Assembly (NCBI GenBank): GCA_943737045.1
Contig: CALSFV010000203.1
Coordinates: 981,501 to 1,045,500 of the forward strand
Source of the DNA: Parapristionchus giblindavisi
Lineage: Eukaryota > Nematoda > Chromadorea > Rhabditida > Diplogasteridae
Direction of reading: 5' to 3'
DNA length: 64,000 nt
The number at the start of each line of letters is the position of its first letter. Positions within the stretch are counted from its first letter, which is position 1. Positions 51,201 through 62,792 of the stretch are shown here, one piece after another. A program made the translations under genes and the position numbers. The notes beneath the pieces are model-generated. The model was not told where the DNA came from and did no database searches. It saw only the letters and a list, made by a program, of their open reading frames with translations.

Positions 51201-53723
51201 CTCTGTCGTCATCATCTCAACCACCTATGTCTTCATTACATCCAGCTCCCCTACCAGGAGAGCCTCATGATGCTAAGTCGAAGGTAACCAATTTTCGTGT
51301 TCTGAAAGCATGCACTAGTTGAGAACACAGGACCAGTCCAAAAGTATACTATAAAAATTTATAATAAAAGCTTTAGTTTTCGCCCACCTTTGGACTGGCC
51401 CGGTGTTCTGTAGTAATGCTTGAAATCCATTATACTGAACAATTATCATTGATTGGTTTCAGTTGCACGATCTGCTGTCGAAGAGACAAGAGCACAAGAC
51501 GCATCATCAACCACAGAGTTTGATGAATTCATTGAATCAATCCAATGAATACTTCAATATGGGAACCAACCCACCATTACCGTCTTCGTTGAAGAGGTTT
51601 GAATTTACCTGTCTACATCAACTTTATACCTTTAGTAAGATGTCGGAGTGAAATTTATAATGAAGCATTGATCACCATGTGGATAAGTAATATCTTGTAT
51701 GCATTCAGACCTGAACAGCAACAGCAAGCCATTGCAATGGCTCAAATGCAAGCATCCCAACAACAGCAGCGAGATCAACGAGAAGTTCAAATTCCTCCTC
51801 AATCACAGCCGGCAGGGCCAAATATGGGACAGTTAAATCTTCAACGACCAATGAATGAACAACAGAAGCATCATCAATTGACCAATCAGGCTCTTGCCAA
51901 TCATGTTCATGCACAACAGAGCATGAAGCAAGCTGTAAGTAGTTTATATTCATACATAATTATTAGCAACATTACGAATATCAAGCTCTTACTGTGAACA
52001 TTTAATAAAGCGAATACGGTCGTTGCGCATCCAAATATTCCTAGTATTCGATTTCTGTTTCAGGCTGCACTCCAACAGCAACAACAGAGTGGTGGTAGGG
52101 ATCCAGGACCCAGTCTTCGTCCAAGTCAAGCGTCGGAGAATGTTCTCGCCCGAATCAAGCAACAGCAAGCTTCAGATATGCAATATTCTGGTTACCCTCA
52201 AGGACAACCCAATCCGAATGTGCAACAGAGGTGCGTAGTCTATATAATTGTAATCTAATCATCCTAACATACCATTAGATACGTGGTTCGATTTTCAATT
52301 ACTAAGGTCGTCAAATAGTATAGACCTTCAACAGTATTTCATGCAAATCTCTATTTCAGAGCCAGTCCTCATCCTGGAGAATACGCAATGCAGCAGAGAA
52401 TGGCTGCAGCACAACAGCAGCAAGCAGCTCAAAGAATGGCTAATCCATCCAATCCTGATCCATCATCTCAACAACAGCCGGATCCGAGACAGCTTGAAAT
52501 GCAACGAGCACAACAAAGATCAGCCTATCCTCCTGGTAAATTATCAAATCAAACATATTATAAGTGGATTTGGTTAGAATATAGATTTGAAACAGATTGG
52601 TCGTAAGGAGACATATTACGCTATTATCATTTCAGGATACTCACAATCATTTGGTCAACCTCCATCACAAACGAACAATGGTCCGCCCAATCCTTCTCTA
52701 TCAAATCCTCCATGGATGTCGCAGCCTTCATCATCCACTGACCCTGCTTCTGCTGCTTCCTCATATGGCCCTCCTCCGGCTAAGATGCAAGCAATGGCAT
52801 CCTCCTCTGGATTGCCTTTTGCTCCCCGACCCGGAGCCCCGGCTAATAATCAGTCAACCAATGTCGGCCAACCCACACAGCCATATGGGTACCCATCACA
52901 GGTTTGTAGTCAATGATCAATTATTTCAGAGAAAAAGATTACGATTTATTGATTAAATTTCAGCAGATGCCAGGATCATCAATGCCAATGAACTCCCAAG
53001 CGATGATGCAACAAACAACACGTATCGGAGGTCCTCAACCATCTAAGGTCCCGCAACAACCACCATCGATGAATCCTGCAGCTGCTCAGAGGAATATGAA
53101 TATGGGAAGCTCGTAAGTGAAATAATGGTGAAATCATCAAGAACTGATAAGAACTGATACAGAGTATATACATATATAACTCAGAAAAATTGATGATTAA
53201 CGTGATCTCTTAATATTTTTATTTAGATCGGGAATGAGTGTGTCTCAACAACCACAACAACCATTGCCAGGAGGCCAACCTATGCAGAGAATACCTTCAC
53301 AGGTAGATAAATGATTCTATTTCTCTTTGTGTTTAAATTTATGATTGATTTAATATATCGCATACAGTCAACGTCTTGGTTTTACTTTGCTAGTGTACTT
53401 AGTATAGTCTAATATCCACTGTGCATAATTACCATGGTAAATGGTTCGGCCTATTCAGGGATCGATGGGAAAGAGCTCAATGAATGCCTATCAACAACAG
53501 CAACCTCAAAATCCTTCAATGTGAGCTACTTTTCGTTATGCAATGATCAGTGTGACTATCAGCATTCATATTATACAATTATTATATATTCAGGTTGATG
53601 GGTCAACCGCAGCCACAGCTCTCATCACAGCAGATGAATCCTCATATGTCAATGCAACAGCAGCAACAACAACAAGCTAATCAATTCAACGCTGCTAGAT
53701 ATAACAACTACCCACCACAATAA
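39292..53723 (+). CDS. dpy-22: Mediator complex subunit 12 (CDK8 kinase module)
   Basis: MED12 tethers and activates CDK8/cyclin C in the Mediator kinase module and modulates transcription of Wnt, Ras and Hox targets. The N-terminal family motif DVYPQDPKQDEDNL appears near 39388-39425. The MED12 domain follows: AAWFMNLTKGKGYLSQISKA near 40284, FKSREDMFEYLFDFRVTPAR, then ALWYLKLAANIGQNHKK. Later landmarks are HWLLNFSYYFPSAIQN (41815), PLDYLPCRLTELPLD (42777), NPV-type NRYSFVVNAFI (45957), VSDCSNHYALSTFAVLLA (46267) and ELHDIRTPMEMRNLHAFLPLP (48936). One large exon at about 49500-50318 encodes a very acidic Glu/Asp/Lys tract. The rest is Gln/Pro/Met-rich (50600-53700), as in the OPA-like C-terminus of the family, ending NNYPPQ with TAA at 53721. 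About 40 exons were followed with consistent phase, with short introns except near 40668-41393. ATG 39292 lies one base after a TTGCAG acceptor. Confidence 0.95.
40668..41393 (+). other. long intron of dpy-22
   Basis: This is the longest intron in the front half of dpy-22, between FSGEIFTV and EYAHAVSSIIRES. It is purine-rich (GGAAGAGAG-type) over about 40810-41330. The minus-strand frames in it are composition artefacts. No other element is seen. Confidence 0.5.
51303..51424 (+). repeat. imperfect hairpin in a dpy-22 intron
   Basis: The arm at 51303-51344 (AAGCATGCACTAG... GAACACAGGACCAGTCCAAAG) pairs with 51388-51424 (CTTTGGACTGGCCCGGTGTTC ... AATGCTT). The loop of about 43 bases is AT-rich. 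The structure would form a stem of roughly 35-40 bp with a few mismatches and bulges. It resembles a small MITE or a hairpin RNA precursor. Confidence 0.7.
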
Positions 53724-54555
53724 TAACCCCTATGGCTTCGTCTATTTAATCGTTCTCTCATCTGTATCATTAGTTTAGTATAGGGAGAAAATGAAGAAAA
53801 AATCTAATATTGTTCATAGAGAGATATAATCAAATATTGTATATTGTTTCCTACTTTTTATTATTGATTAGACGAGATGACGAATAGACGAATATTCTCT
53901 TCAGTTCAATTTAATATTTCTGTTCTAGTCATATCTCACCCTACAATCACATTTTACCATCAATTATTTCACTGTTATGTGTACTTACATTTTGTGTGTC
54001 TTACATATTTATTTTATCGCGTCCACTGTGCTCCTCACAATTCCACCCTATACATTCAGCAAATCCTCCAATTGTTTTATGTATTTTGTTTTATTTGTTC
54101 TTTGTTGACTTTCATGAAACTCAATTTTTCTACTGAACCCTTTATCAAAATATCCGCATTGTCTACTGTTCAATTGTACCATTAACATTCCACTTTTAGA
54201 CAACTATATCTATTCCCTTCAACTGTGCACCTCTGATGATTATAGTAGTAAATCCTATCTAGTCTTCATCCAGCCAATTCATCATTTCATCGTCACTGCA
54301 CAGTTCATACTTCGACAAGCATTGTACCCTTAGTATCAGTTTATTTAGTCATAACCAAACACTAACATTAGGTTCATTCCATCATTCGGTTCGGTCATAA
54401 TTCCATTACTGCGAAGTACTGATTATTCTTTCCATAAAAGAGATTTTTTCAAAGTTTTGTTGTTACGAGCAAGACTAACCGTAGCATCGGTTTTTATACC
54501 TCATATTGGAAAAAATTGGATGGGCTAATTCTGATCTTTGATCTTTGATGACAGA
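53724..54555 (+). other. dpy-22 3' region and intergenic DNA
   Basis: This is AT-rich DNA without a convincing gene. It must hold the 3' untranslated region of dpy-22 and the promoter or leader acceptor of the next gene. No canonical AATAAA is close to the dpy-22 stop. The frame 53877-54185 has no homology. Confidence 0.4.
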
Positions 54556-55731
54556 ATGGCTGAGGTGGCACCAATGAATACAGACACACAGCCTCTACCA
54601 TTAAATGATAGGAAGTGCATCTTCATTCAAAGAGATTACTCTCATGGTCTTACTGTCTGTTGGTCAACCGAGTTTCCGACTGAACTCGTACGAGTGGTTA
54701 GTGTGGCACTAATTGAATTTTTATCATATCTAATATGGTTATCTTCTCTAAATGGCGTAAGAAACGAATAGATAATATATGTAGTGAATGAAGCATCAAA
54801 GATGAAATTAACTGCAAATTACTTAATCACAGTTTTTTTCGAATTTTACAAATCGCATTGACAAGCAAATCCACGACTAAAGCATTCCACTTGTGGGGTA
54901 TTTTATTAGCTCGAATAAATTTCAAGTTGATTTCTAGAAAATAACAAAAAATTTAATGCTGCGATCTTGAGTCTACTTGAGTGCATTATAATAGTTGAAA
55001 CAATCACGAGGAAAAGAAAGATCATTACACTCTTAATTAAAGAATATTTTTCTCTGCTTAAAATATTCTGTGCTGAAATGACTCAGTACGGAAACAGCTT
55101 ATCAGTATTTAGAACAATGTAAATATGAACAAATTACTGTAACAATGAAATTGTTGTTTTCCATTTTTTTATTCAATAGTGCGTCGAGATCAAACTTCAA
55201 GCCATCAAATCGCTACCTTTTATCAAATGGTTTACGATAAATTAAGTAATTATTTCAGTAATAAGTATATTACAGGTAGACGAGAAGACGTGGATCTCAT
55301 TTATCAAAGAGCTCAATGAGAGGTATGCGCAAGCAGAGAAAGTGACTGCTCGATCAGTTATGGAGACTTGTCTAGGACTGGCCACCTGCTACATATTCCA
55401 GTGAGTATTGCCTTTATTGGAATCGATAATCATCACCAAATGTTTTGAAGTCCCTGCATGCGATCTGCGTACGAAATCCATTTAGAAGATATCTCTGATT
55501 ATATTGACGACGTCAATGAGCAAATTATGAATTCGAAAGGAATCCATGTAGGAAATCCAATGGAGCACGGAATGAGGGTGGTATGTAATTCAGTCTTTTC
55601 TCCAAAAATGAATATCCAACTAATTACTTAATTAGTTACAGATCGAGGTGTCGTTCCTGTACAACCAACGAGAAGTGAAAGAGAAGCAACCATTGCCTGC
55701 CAATAGTTTCAGTATTATTCCTCGTCTTTAA
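54556..55731 (+). CDS. GOLGA7/ERF4 family palmitoyltransferase cofactor
   Basis: This family (human GOLGA7, yeast Erf4) stabilises DHHC palmitoyltransferases that modify Ras and other proteins on Golgi membranes. Five exons give about 160 residues: 54556-54697, about 55276-55400, 55452-55580 and 55641-55731 are well supported. Family landmarks in order are CIFIQRDYSHG near the N-terminus, WSTEFPTELVRV, a helix LNERYAQAEKVTARSVMETC, the Cys-containing hydrophobic stretch CLGLATCYIF-HPCM, then DISDYIDDVNEQIMNSKGI, and GNPMEHGMRVIEVSFLYN, matching the human DPIERGLRVIEI region. The tail is NSFSIIPRL. The start ATG at 54556 is one base after GATGACAG, an acceptor formed directly at the end of a GATCTTT tandem. 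The ATG 18 bases upstream is in frame but lies within that repeat, so I chose the later one. Confidence 0.88.
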
Positions 55732-56218
55732 GCCAATCAAATTATTCCACTTGAGATCTTCCACAGTATCCCAGCTATCATTGATCTTATCAGCTTTCAT
55801 TGTACATTTCGCGACGTAGTCATAGTATCGTATCATTCAATTGTCATCATTCTCCTATTCCATTCATATTTCAATCACACATTCAATGTGCTCTTAAGTT
55901 GTCTCAATGTTAGTTTAAGTACAACATCATCGGCTTCTCTTCACTGCTCTTGTCCTCCTCTACTCAATTCGCCCATTGATATACACACTCACACCAATTA
56001 ATCGACAGTTGTCGTATCTATAGAGTAGATTGAGTAGAGGGAGGACTCTGATGAGTTTATCTTGCCTCTTATCAACATTGTCTCTCTCTCTCTCACTCAT
56101 CCGTCTAATCAAACGACGTTTCATCTAATTCTATCATAGCTAATAGCCCAAGTCCCGCCCACTCATCCATTATTGTACACAAATGTGCATATTCACTAAA
56201 TTATTCGACATTCATGAT

Positions 56219-56224
56219 AATAAA
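56219..56224 (+). terminator. AATAAA polyadenylation signal for the GOLGA7-like gene
   Basis: A canonical hexamer lies about 490 bases after the GOLGA7-like stop codon, in AT-rich context. Confidence 0.45.
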
Positions 56225-59200
56225 GAGATGGACAATCAATCAGAATTGTTATTGGAAGAGGGAATACATGCAACAAGATGTAAAGAGGATCAAATGGAAG
56301 AATAAACAAAACTTTTCTTCGTTCTTTTTGTCAGATTGGACATCGATTCATCACTCTCACTTCTTCTATCTTTCTTCTCACTAATTACTCCATCACTCCC
56401 TCTCCCTCTCCCTCTCCATCCCTCTGTCTCCCTCTCCCTCTGGGTATACGGTAGACCCAATGCTCCTGTTCCCTCCCTCCCATAACATCGAAGGTGTTTC
56501 CGAGCAATAGAGAAGCACTTAGTCGACGCTTTCACCTATTAGATCTACTTCATCTCTGAATGGGATTCGTGATTCCTCCTCCACCTCTATCCATCTCTCT
56601 TATTCTCTCTCTTAAACAAACTTTAAACCTCTCATTGGCGGCTGTCGACTGATCAATTGCTATCTTGTCATACTTCAATTCGGGTGCTAATAGCCGGCAA
56701 TTAGGCAATACTACCGTCAGGATTCATGCTAATTCACCAATCGATATCATTTAAACTATTTTTTATTTTATTTATTTATGTGATACACCCGTGACAGGTG
56801 CGACAGCAAATACAGGGGCGATAGGAGAAATAATAATAATGATAGAAAGGAATTGGGGAAGGTGAGAGGGGTTTATCGATAGCTATCAGATCGCCAGTTT
56901 TTTCCATCTATAAGAGAGACATACTGTAATGGAGGATGCGAAATGAGGCAAATGGGGACTATTAAATCATTTCTTTCCATTTCACACCACTTAGATTCCG
57001 TTAGACAATAAAGCGTCACTTAGACGACATCTGAGATTGATTTCATACTAAGAGAGAGAGAGAGAGAAGTCATAATTCTCGTCCACTTAGACACCCATCA
57101 TACTATATCCTCTGCGTCTCTTCTCCTGGCGTCCTTTATGGCCTCAAAGTATGTGGAGCAAAGATAAATATTCATTAATATAAGGAATAATGTGTTGAGT
57201 GGGAAAAGTGGACCAACTGACGGTGATGATGAAGATACAATGAGGAGAGAAGGAATAGAGTGCTTTGGAATAGAAGAAGAAGACACGGATAAGTGATCTG
57301 GTTAATGAGTTCCTTTCCGAAGGAGTCGGAAGAGGAGTCGGAAGGCCCAAGAATGAGAATAGAGGATGCACAGAAGAAAGACAAGATTAGGTAACAATAC
57401 AGATATTCCCATTCCCTACTTGAACAGAGTACATGGGAGCGAAATCGACCTTCCTTTTATCTGAACCGATCGAAAAGAGAAGACAAAAAAAGGATACAAT
57501 GAACTCGACCCCAATTAATCTCCCTAATCCTTTCAGAGATCAAATCAATGGAACACTGATACTGCTAACGGTTTTCTCGCTCATTAGCACTATCACCATC
57601 CCATTCACTTTTAATTGGGACACAAACTAAGGAAGTTAAGTAATCTCAAATCACCATTAAATTAGGCTTGATGGCCACCTTCCTACTGCGGTAGGCCTCT
57701 TTAGCTTAAACCGACCCTCTTCGACTGTCTCTTTCTTCTCCTTCTAGGTGGTCGTTCTACAGTTGCAGAAGAGTGGTGTTGGAGATGGACTAAGAGGACA
57801 GAATGTGGAGAGAGAGAGAGATAATGGCAGATAGAGAGACGACGACTGCCTGGCGCCGCATTATTCACCATTCAACTATGGAGACGATTTAACAAGACAG
57901 CTTCATTCTCCTCTCTGGTCCATCTTCCATCTCCTACTACTCTATCCCTTCCTAGCCCTCAGGTATAAAGGATACCGACACCCGAACACCTTTCTCGGCT
58001 CTGTCACTCAAACTCTCGCTTCTATAAGGACTCATTGGGAGAGAGTCCATATCCTCTAGCTCTCCCATCTTTTTGTCTCTCATCAACCTGTCTCATTGTG
58101 ATTCTCTCTAATCTCTTGTCTCTTATTCTTCCAGACTCCTCCCTCTTTTCATTATCTCCCCCCCCCCGCTCATCTTTAATGGTTAAATGGTTTGTGTTGC
58201 ACTAGATCACTTACTGCTTATAGCGGTTTGCACATCTTACTCTGATTCTTCTTCTTTTGGCCGGAAATGAGCCGTTTTCTCGCTTCTTTTCTCGCTTTTT
58301 ATTGGCTCACAGAGTAAGTAATTGCTGTCATCTATCCAAAAAGAACCGAACAAACGCCCCCTATCCTACCATCTATTCAAATCTTTCTAACCTTATTTTG
58401 TTTTTCTTCTTCTTCTTTTTTTCAATCCAATCGTATTCTCATTTTGACTCCAATTTATCCCTTCTTTTTCGTCTCCCTTTCAATACCGTTTCCTCTCATT
58501 GTTCATTGCTCCTTAAGGAATGCCTAATTAAAGTTGGTTAGTGTGCCTAATGGGTCCTCTCCAGGCCCCTCCCCGCTCTTCCTCCTTTTCTTCCTCTTCA
58601 TGATCATTCACTTCTCACTCACAAACCATCAACGACAACAGCTTTTGTCGAGTCCCGGTCAATTTCGAACCAATTATCGTTATGACTATCTCCCTCGAGG
58701 CTTACCGTATCCTCCATCATCCATCTCTAGGTATCCTCTATCTTCTTCTTCTTCTTCTTCACTCTCTATCTCTCTCAATCCGAGTGTCCTCTTCCTCTCT
58801 TCTTCACTCATCGTGTTTCTGTCATGTTTTTCATTCGCAACTGCTGATTCGTCTTCACTCTCGTCTTCTTTTTATCAATTAGACCAATTCTTCTCATCCT
58901 CGACTCCGCCCCCTTTCAAGTCCTTCTCAAGATCATCCATCCTCCACCCTCCATTCACCCCTTCCTTCCTTCCTGTCGCGCATCAGTGTTTGCGCATCAA
59001 TTAAGGATTGTCTCGGTTTCATAAAGAGTCATAATCTGTTCACTCAGTCTATTCCGATTTCACTACTTTGTATTAATGGACTTCTTTCTTTTGTCTTTTG
59101 TCTTCTGCTTCACTTCTCAAATATCATTGTACATCTATACGGTAGTGTTGATCCAATGGATCCATATCCACTCTTCCACTTGTAGTCCATTTGATTCGTC

Positions 59201-59397
59201 GTCGCCTCATCTTTCGCTATTCATTCATTCATTCATTTCATCAATCTCTTGTCTCAATCGTATATCCTCGTCGCTCTAATCCACACTATTTATTCATCAA
59301 TGAAATCAAAGTGTCTTCGTATGATCGTACTTTATCGCCCCGCCCCCTTCATCATCTCACTTCTTATTTGTCCGTATAGACTATATTCTATATTAAG
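56225..59397 (+). other. non-coding region upstream of the Msx homeobox gene
   Basis: About 3.2 kb lie between the GOLGA7-like gene and vab-15. The DNA is CT-rich from 57880 to 59340, with a poly-C run at 58158-58167. A TATAAAG box occurs at about 57963 after CCCTCAGG, and a short stem CCTAC-GTAGG lies near 57680. A developmental homeobox gene would be expected to carry enhancers here, but I cannot mark any. The frames 58534-59004 and others are Ser-rich composition artefacts. Confidence 0.45.
58158..58167 (+). repeat. poly-C tract, 10 bases
   Basis: A 10-base C run lies in the CT-rich region upstream of vab-15. Confidence 0.85.
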
Positions 59398-61198
59398 ATG
59401 GTCTCTCACGATGAATCGTCAACGCCTAAAAGATCCTCGTTTAATGTCGTTGACTTACTTGATAATTCACCATCTAAGGTACGATAAATCATATTTCATA
59501 CTGCAGTAGACAATTTCTGTATACCGTAATATATCAGTAATATTCTAGGAGGCGATCATCCCAATACTAAAGCCCACACCGCTGCTAGCCTCTTCGATAT
59601 CCTCCTTTCCGAATGTTTCACTCGAACAGTACATGCTGTTACAAACAATGGCACAACATCAAGCAGTGGCAACCTTCCAGGTAGATATACTCATTCATTC
59701 ATTCACACCATATCTTGCTTGATCTTCCCATAGATCATACTAATCATCTGTCTCTATTATCTGTATTCCTTGTAGCAACAAGCAGCCTCGATGATGCCTC
59801 TCCCTCCTCCCATCGCTGGTTCATCACCAGAATCAACTTCATCCTCGACAGGTTCATTTCATGGATCAATGCCTTGGATCTCTTCTTCATCATCAACTCT
59901 TCCATCCTCAATCTCTCCCAGTTAGTTGTTGCACTACTTAATCTCTCTGTCAGCTTCTTTTCATTCGTTTGTCCTTGCCTCCCTACCGTAACCGCTCCTT
60001 CCACCCTCTTATCTCCCTCGCTCCCCCTTTGTAAACAAACACAATTGCAGTGAGTGAGGACGCCAAAATGGCCATTGGCCTTAATAAATGCATGCTGAGG
60101 AAGCATAAGAGTAATCGGAAACCGCGAACACCATTCTCTACTCAACAATTGATGACTCTGGAGAAGAAGTTTCAGCAGAAACAGTATCTGTCAATAGCGG
60201 AAAGGGCGGAATTCTCAGCGTCACTTCAATTGACTGAGACACAAGTCAAGATTTGGTTTCAGGTACGAACTTTCGTTTAATTACGCGTCTTAACGATTAT
60301 CTAATGAATCAAATCAAATGGCTGATGGGGGGGGGGGCAAGAACGCGCTATAGTCATAAAAGTGTTCTCGCTTTACTCGAAAACGTCCTCGAGAAATAAA
60401 TCTCACGCCTCTATAGGCCATAATTAAGTCGATAGGTTGATTGTGACAATAAGGAGGACGATTATATAGATAAGAATAACCATGAAGTGTCTCCATATAT
60501 CTACGGACTCCTCCGCCTTGATTGTCTCTTTGTTATCTATACATCTTGCACACCTCTCGCTTAGCCATTAGATGGAATGCGGTCTATGCTTTGGAAGTCC
60601 CGTATAGCCCACTTATTACTCTGACGCTCCAGCTAATGAGAAGAAGACAATTATTGGACAATAATATGCGACGTCGTAGTTGTCCCATAGACTCACTCAT
60701 TCATACCACTAATATCTTTCTCTCTATTCTCATTACAATCGCGTGACTTTCGAATGATATGACCTGGGGGGGGGGATCATCTGTATCTCTTCCTTGATTG
60801 GAGGGGATAGTGGATACATGATATGGTTCTTGAACGTGAAGAGTAGGCCCGATAATCGTAATAGAAGGGCAAGATTGAGCACTGTGTGTGAGAGAGAGAG
60901 GCTTGCGCTGTTTACCAATTAGACGAAAGAGTGTGGTGAGAGATGATCTTTTCCGGTGAAGGAAATAAGGAGCCTCGCTCATGAGAGGAGAGAAGGAAGA
61001 AGGAATAGATCATTTACTTCATTCGGTCAATAGACAGAGAGAGGATGACTATAACAGATTGAGAGGATAATGGAAGAATAATAGGAGAAGAATAGGTCCA
61101 ATTTGATTAGATCCTCTCATTCTTTTTCTACTCCATCAATCATATGAGCCATCTCATTGTTTTCCTTGTCATTCCCATGCCACCTTGCCCTATCCTCG

Positions 61199-61234
<36 letters not shown>

Positions 61235-61693
61235 CAGACCTACACGCTAATTGAATAATCTCATATAATCTCGATTCTCATTGCCTTATCTCAACATCAT
61301 ATCATTGATATTTCTGATGGACGATTGTCTGATCATTCTAATCCTTATTAGGGCTAATAGAGCTGCTTAGTCAAGGCGATCTTTTCTTATTGCGGGGAAA
61401 ATGGGGATAGATAGACTCAACGGGGGATCGACCCGAGATAATGATTATTAATGACTTCTCTAATCAGTGATGATAGTGCTAAAGAATGCTGATCAAACAG
61501 TGGATTGGTCTCCTTCATCTCATTTAATCACTCATATCAATTATAGAATCGACGGGCTAAATCCAAGCGGTTACAAGAGGCTGAGATCGAGAAGTTGAAG
61601 TTCGCTCAAGCCAATGCAATTGCCGCTGCTGCAGCTGCAAATGGAGCCGATCCCAAAACATTCCTTCCTTTTCCATATTCAGCATCATGGTGA
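59398..61693 (+). CDS. vab-15: Msx-class homeobox transcription factor
   Basis: Five exons (59398-59478, 59549-59680, 59776-59920, 60051-60262, 61547-61693) give 238 residues. Near the N-terminus [10 protein letters not shown] resembles the eh1 Groucho-binding motif, as in other Msx repressors. The homeodomain occupies about residues 141-200: [37 protein letters not shown], then [11 protein letters not shown] / [13 protein letters not shown]. The basic lead-in [16 protein letters not shown] and the tail [10 protein letters not shown] are diagnostic of Msx rather than other NK-like classes. The last intron of 1.28 kb falls exactly between Gln50 and Asn51 of recognition helix 3. In C. elegans the single Msx gene vab-15 acts in touch-neuron and neuroblast development. 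The C-terminus is short (PFPYSASW). An Ala run follows the homeodomain. Confidence 0.95.
60327..60337 (+). repeat. poly-G tract, 11 bases
   Basis: An 11-base G run lies 65 bases into the final vab-15 intron. Confidence 0.85.
60766..60775 (+). repeat. poly-G tract, 10 bases
   Basis: A second 10-base G run lies in the same vab-15 intron. Confidence 0.85.
61203..61230 (+). repeat. TC dinucleotide microsatellite
   Basis: About 14 TC units lie in the last vab-15 intron. Confidence 0.85.
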
Positions 61694-62305
61694 TGTCGTC
61701 TCCTCCATAGTACTTTCCTCTTTATCCCCTCTGGAATCCACTTCCATCCTCTCATTCCCACCTCAATCTATCTCTCCATAGTTGTGATTCTTTTCATATA
61801 CTGTACGTGTCATTCAACAAAGTCAATCAAATGCATCTTTGTCTCCCAAAGCCCATCACTCCTTTATCTGTCATCTCTTTCTCATAGTTATTCATAGTAG
61901 GATATGAACATTAGCGCTTTAATTTACTACAACCACGACAAAACTGTCTCTTACTCTCTTTCACCCCTCTCTCACTCTTAGTATTCTATCTATTCGGTTA
62001 TATCATCTCTTAATAGTAGTTCATCGGTGAACAGTTCTTATCCTTCATTCATTTACTCCCCTCATTCTATTTGTTTTACACCCTGACACATTTATTTAAC
62101 GAAGTCATCAATTCTCTTCCTTTTTATCATCCCATTATCTTTTTTTTTGTTGATCTGCAAATGGAGAAGAGAGAAGTTGGCTTTATTCTGCTATCCAACC
62201 AATCGTCTTCTCCTCTTATATCAGTCTACCTAGTCCTACCACCCTCAATGTGCAATCCATTGCTAATAATGACAGAGAAATCAAGTGTACATACACTCTC
62301 CTACG

Positions 62306-62311
62306 AATAAA
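62306..62311 (+). terminator. AATAAA polyadenylation signal for vab-15
   Basis: A canonical hexamer lies about 610 bases after the vab-15 stop codon. Confidence 0.35.
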
Positions 62312-62781
62312 TAGATAGAATATCCTATTCTCCTTTTGTCTCAGACATCTCATATACAGTCGTCATTCACTACAGATTCAATGGGGGCGGAGAGTAAAAG
62401 AAGAAGAAGAAGAAGAAGACGAAGAAGAAGAGGGACGATACAGTGTCATCTGTAAGTTGAGATGACAAATGAAGTGTATCACATCTACTTCACTAAGAAA
62501 CAATGGGGACAAGAGGACTGTGTCCATTATGCCGTCAAGAGGTAGAGAGAGGAGAAAGCTTCGTTTATTGACTCGACGTGATTTACAAGGAGGGCGAGAG
62601 AGAAGAGACGGGAGGGGAGCGGACTCGTGCCGCGATTCTCAAAGGAACGACCAGCAAATTGTAACAAGAAGAGGGACAAGAGAGGACCTATAAGCAGAGG
62701 TGACTAGGAGGGGGTCATACCAAGTTCACTCATAACAATACCCATCTTAATCGAACATAATGAGAATAGACAGGTGTCAGA

Positions 62782-62792
62782 GGGGGGGGGGG
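62782..62792 (+). repeat. poly-G tract, 11 bases
   Basis: An 11-base G run lies directly before CTATAAAA, between vab-15 and the choline kinase gene. Confidence 0.85.

Larger units (their letters stand above)
60263..61546 (+). other. large final intron of vab-15
   Basis: This 1.28-kb intron splits the homeodomain. It carries poly-G runs of 11 (60327-60337) and 10 (60766-60775) bases and a TC microsatellite at about 61203-61230. The minus-strand frames at 60314-60496 and 60701-60982 have no homology. Its size is unusual among the short introns of the region, and it may hold regulatory sequence. Confidence 0.5.

Noticed and set aside
58534..59004. 156-residue Ser-rich plus-strand frame upstream of vab-15
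   Set aside because: Composition artefact of CT-rich DNA. It has no domain and no match to Msx N-termini.
62469..62693. Arg/Gly-rich plus-strand frame
   Set aside because: It arises from purine-rich DNA between convergent genes. It lacks splice signals and homology.
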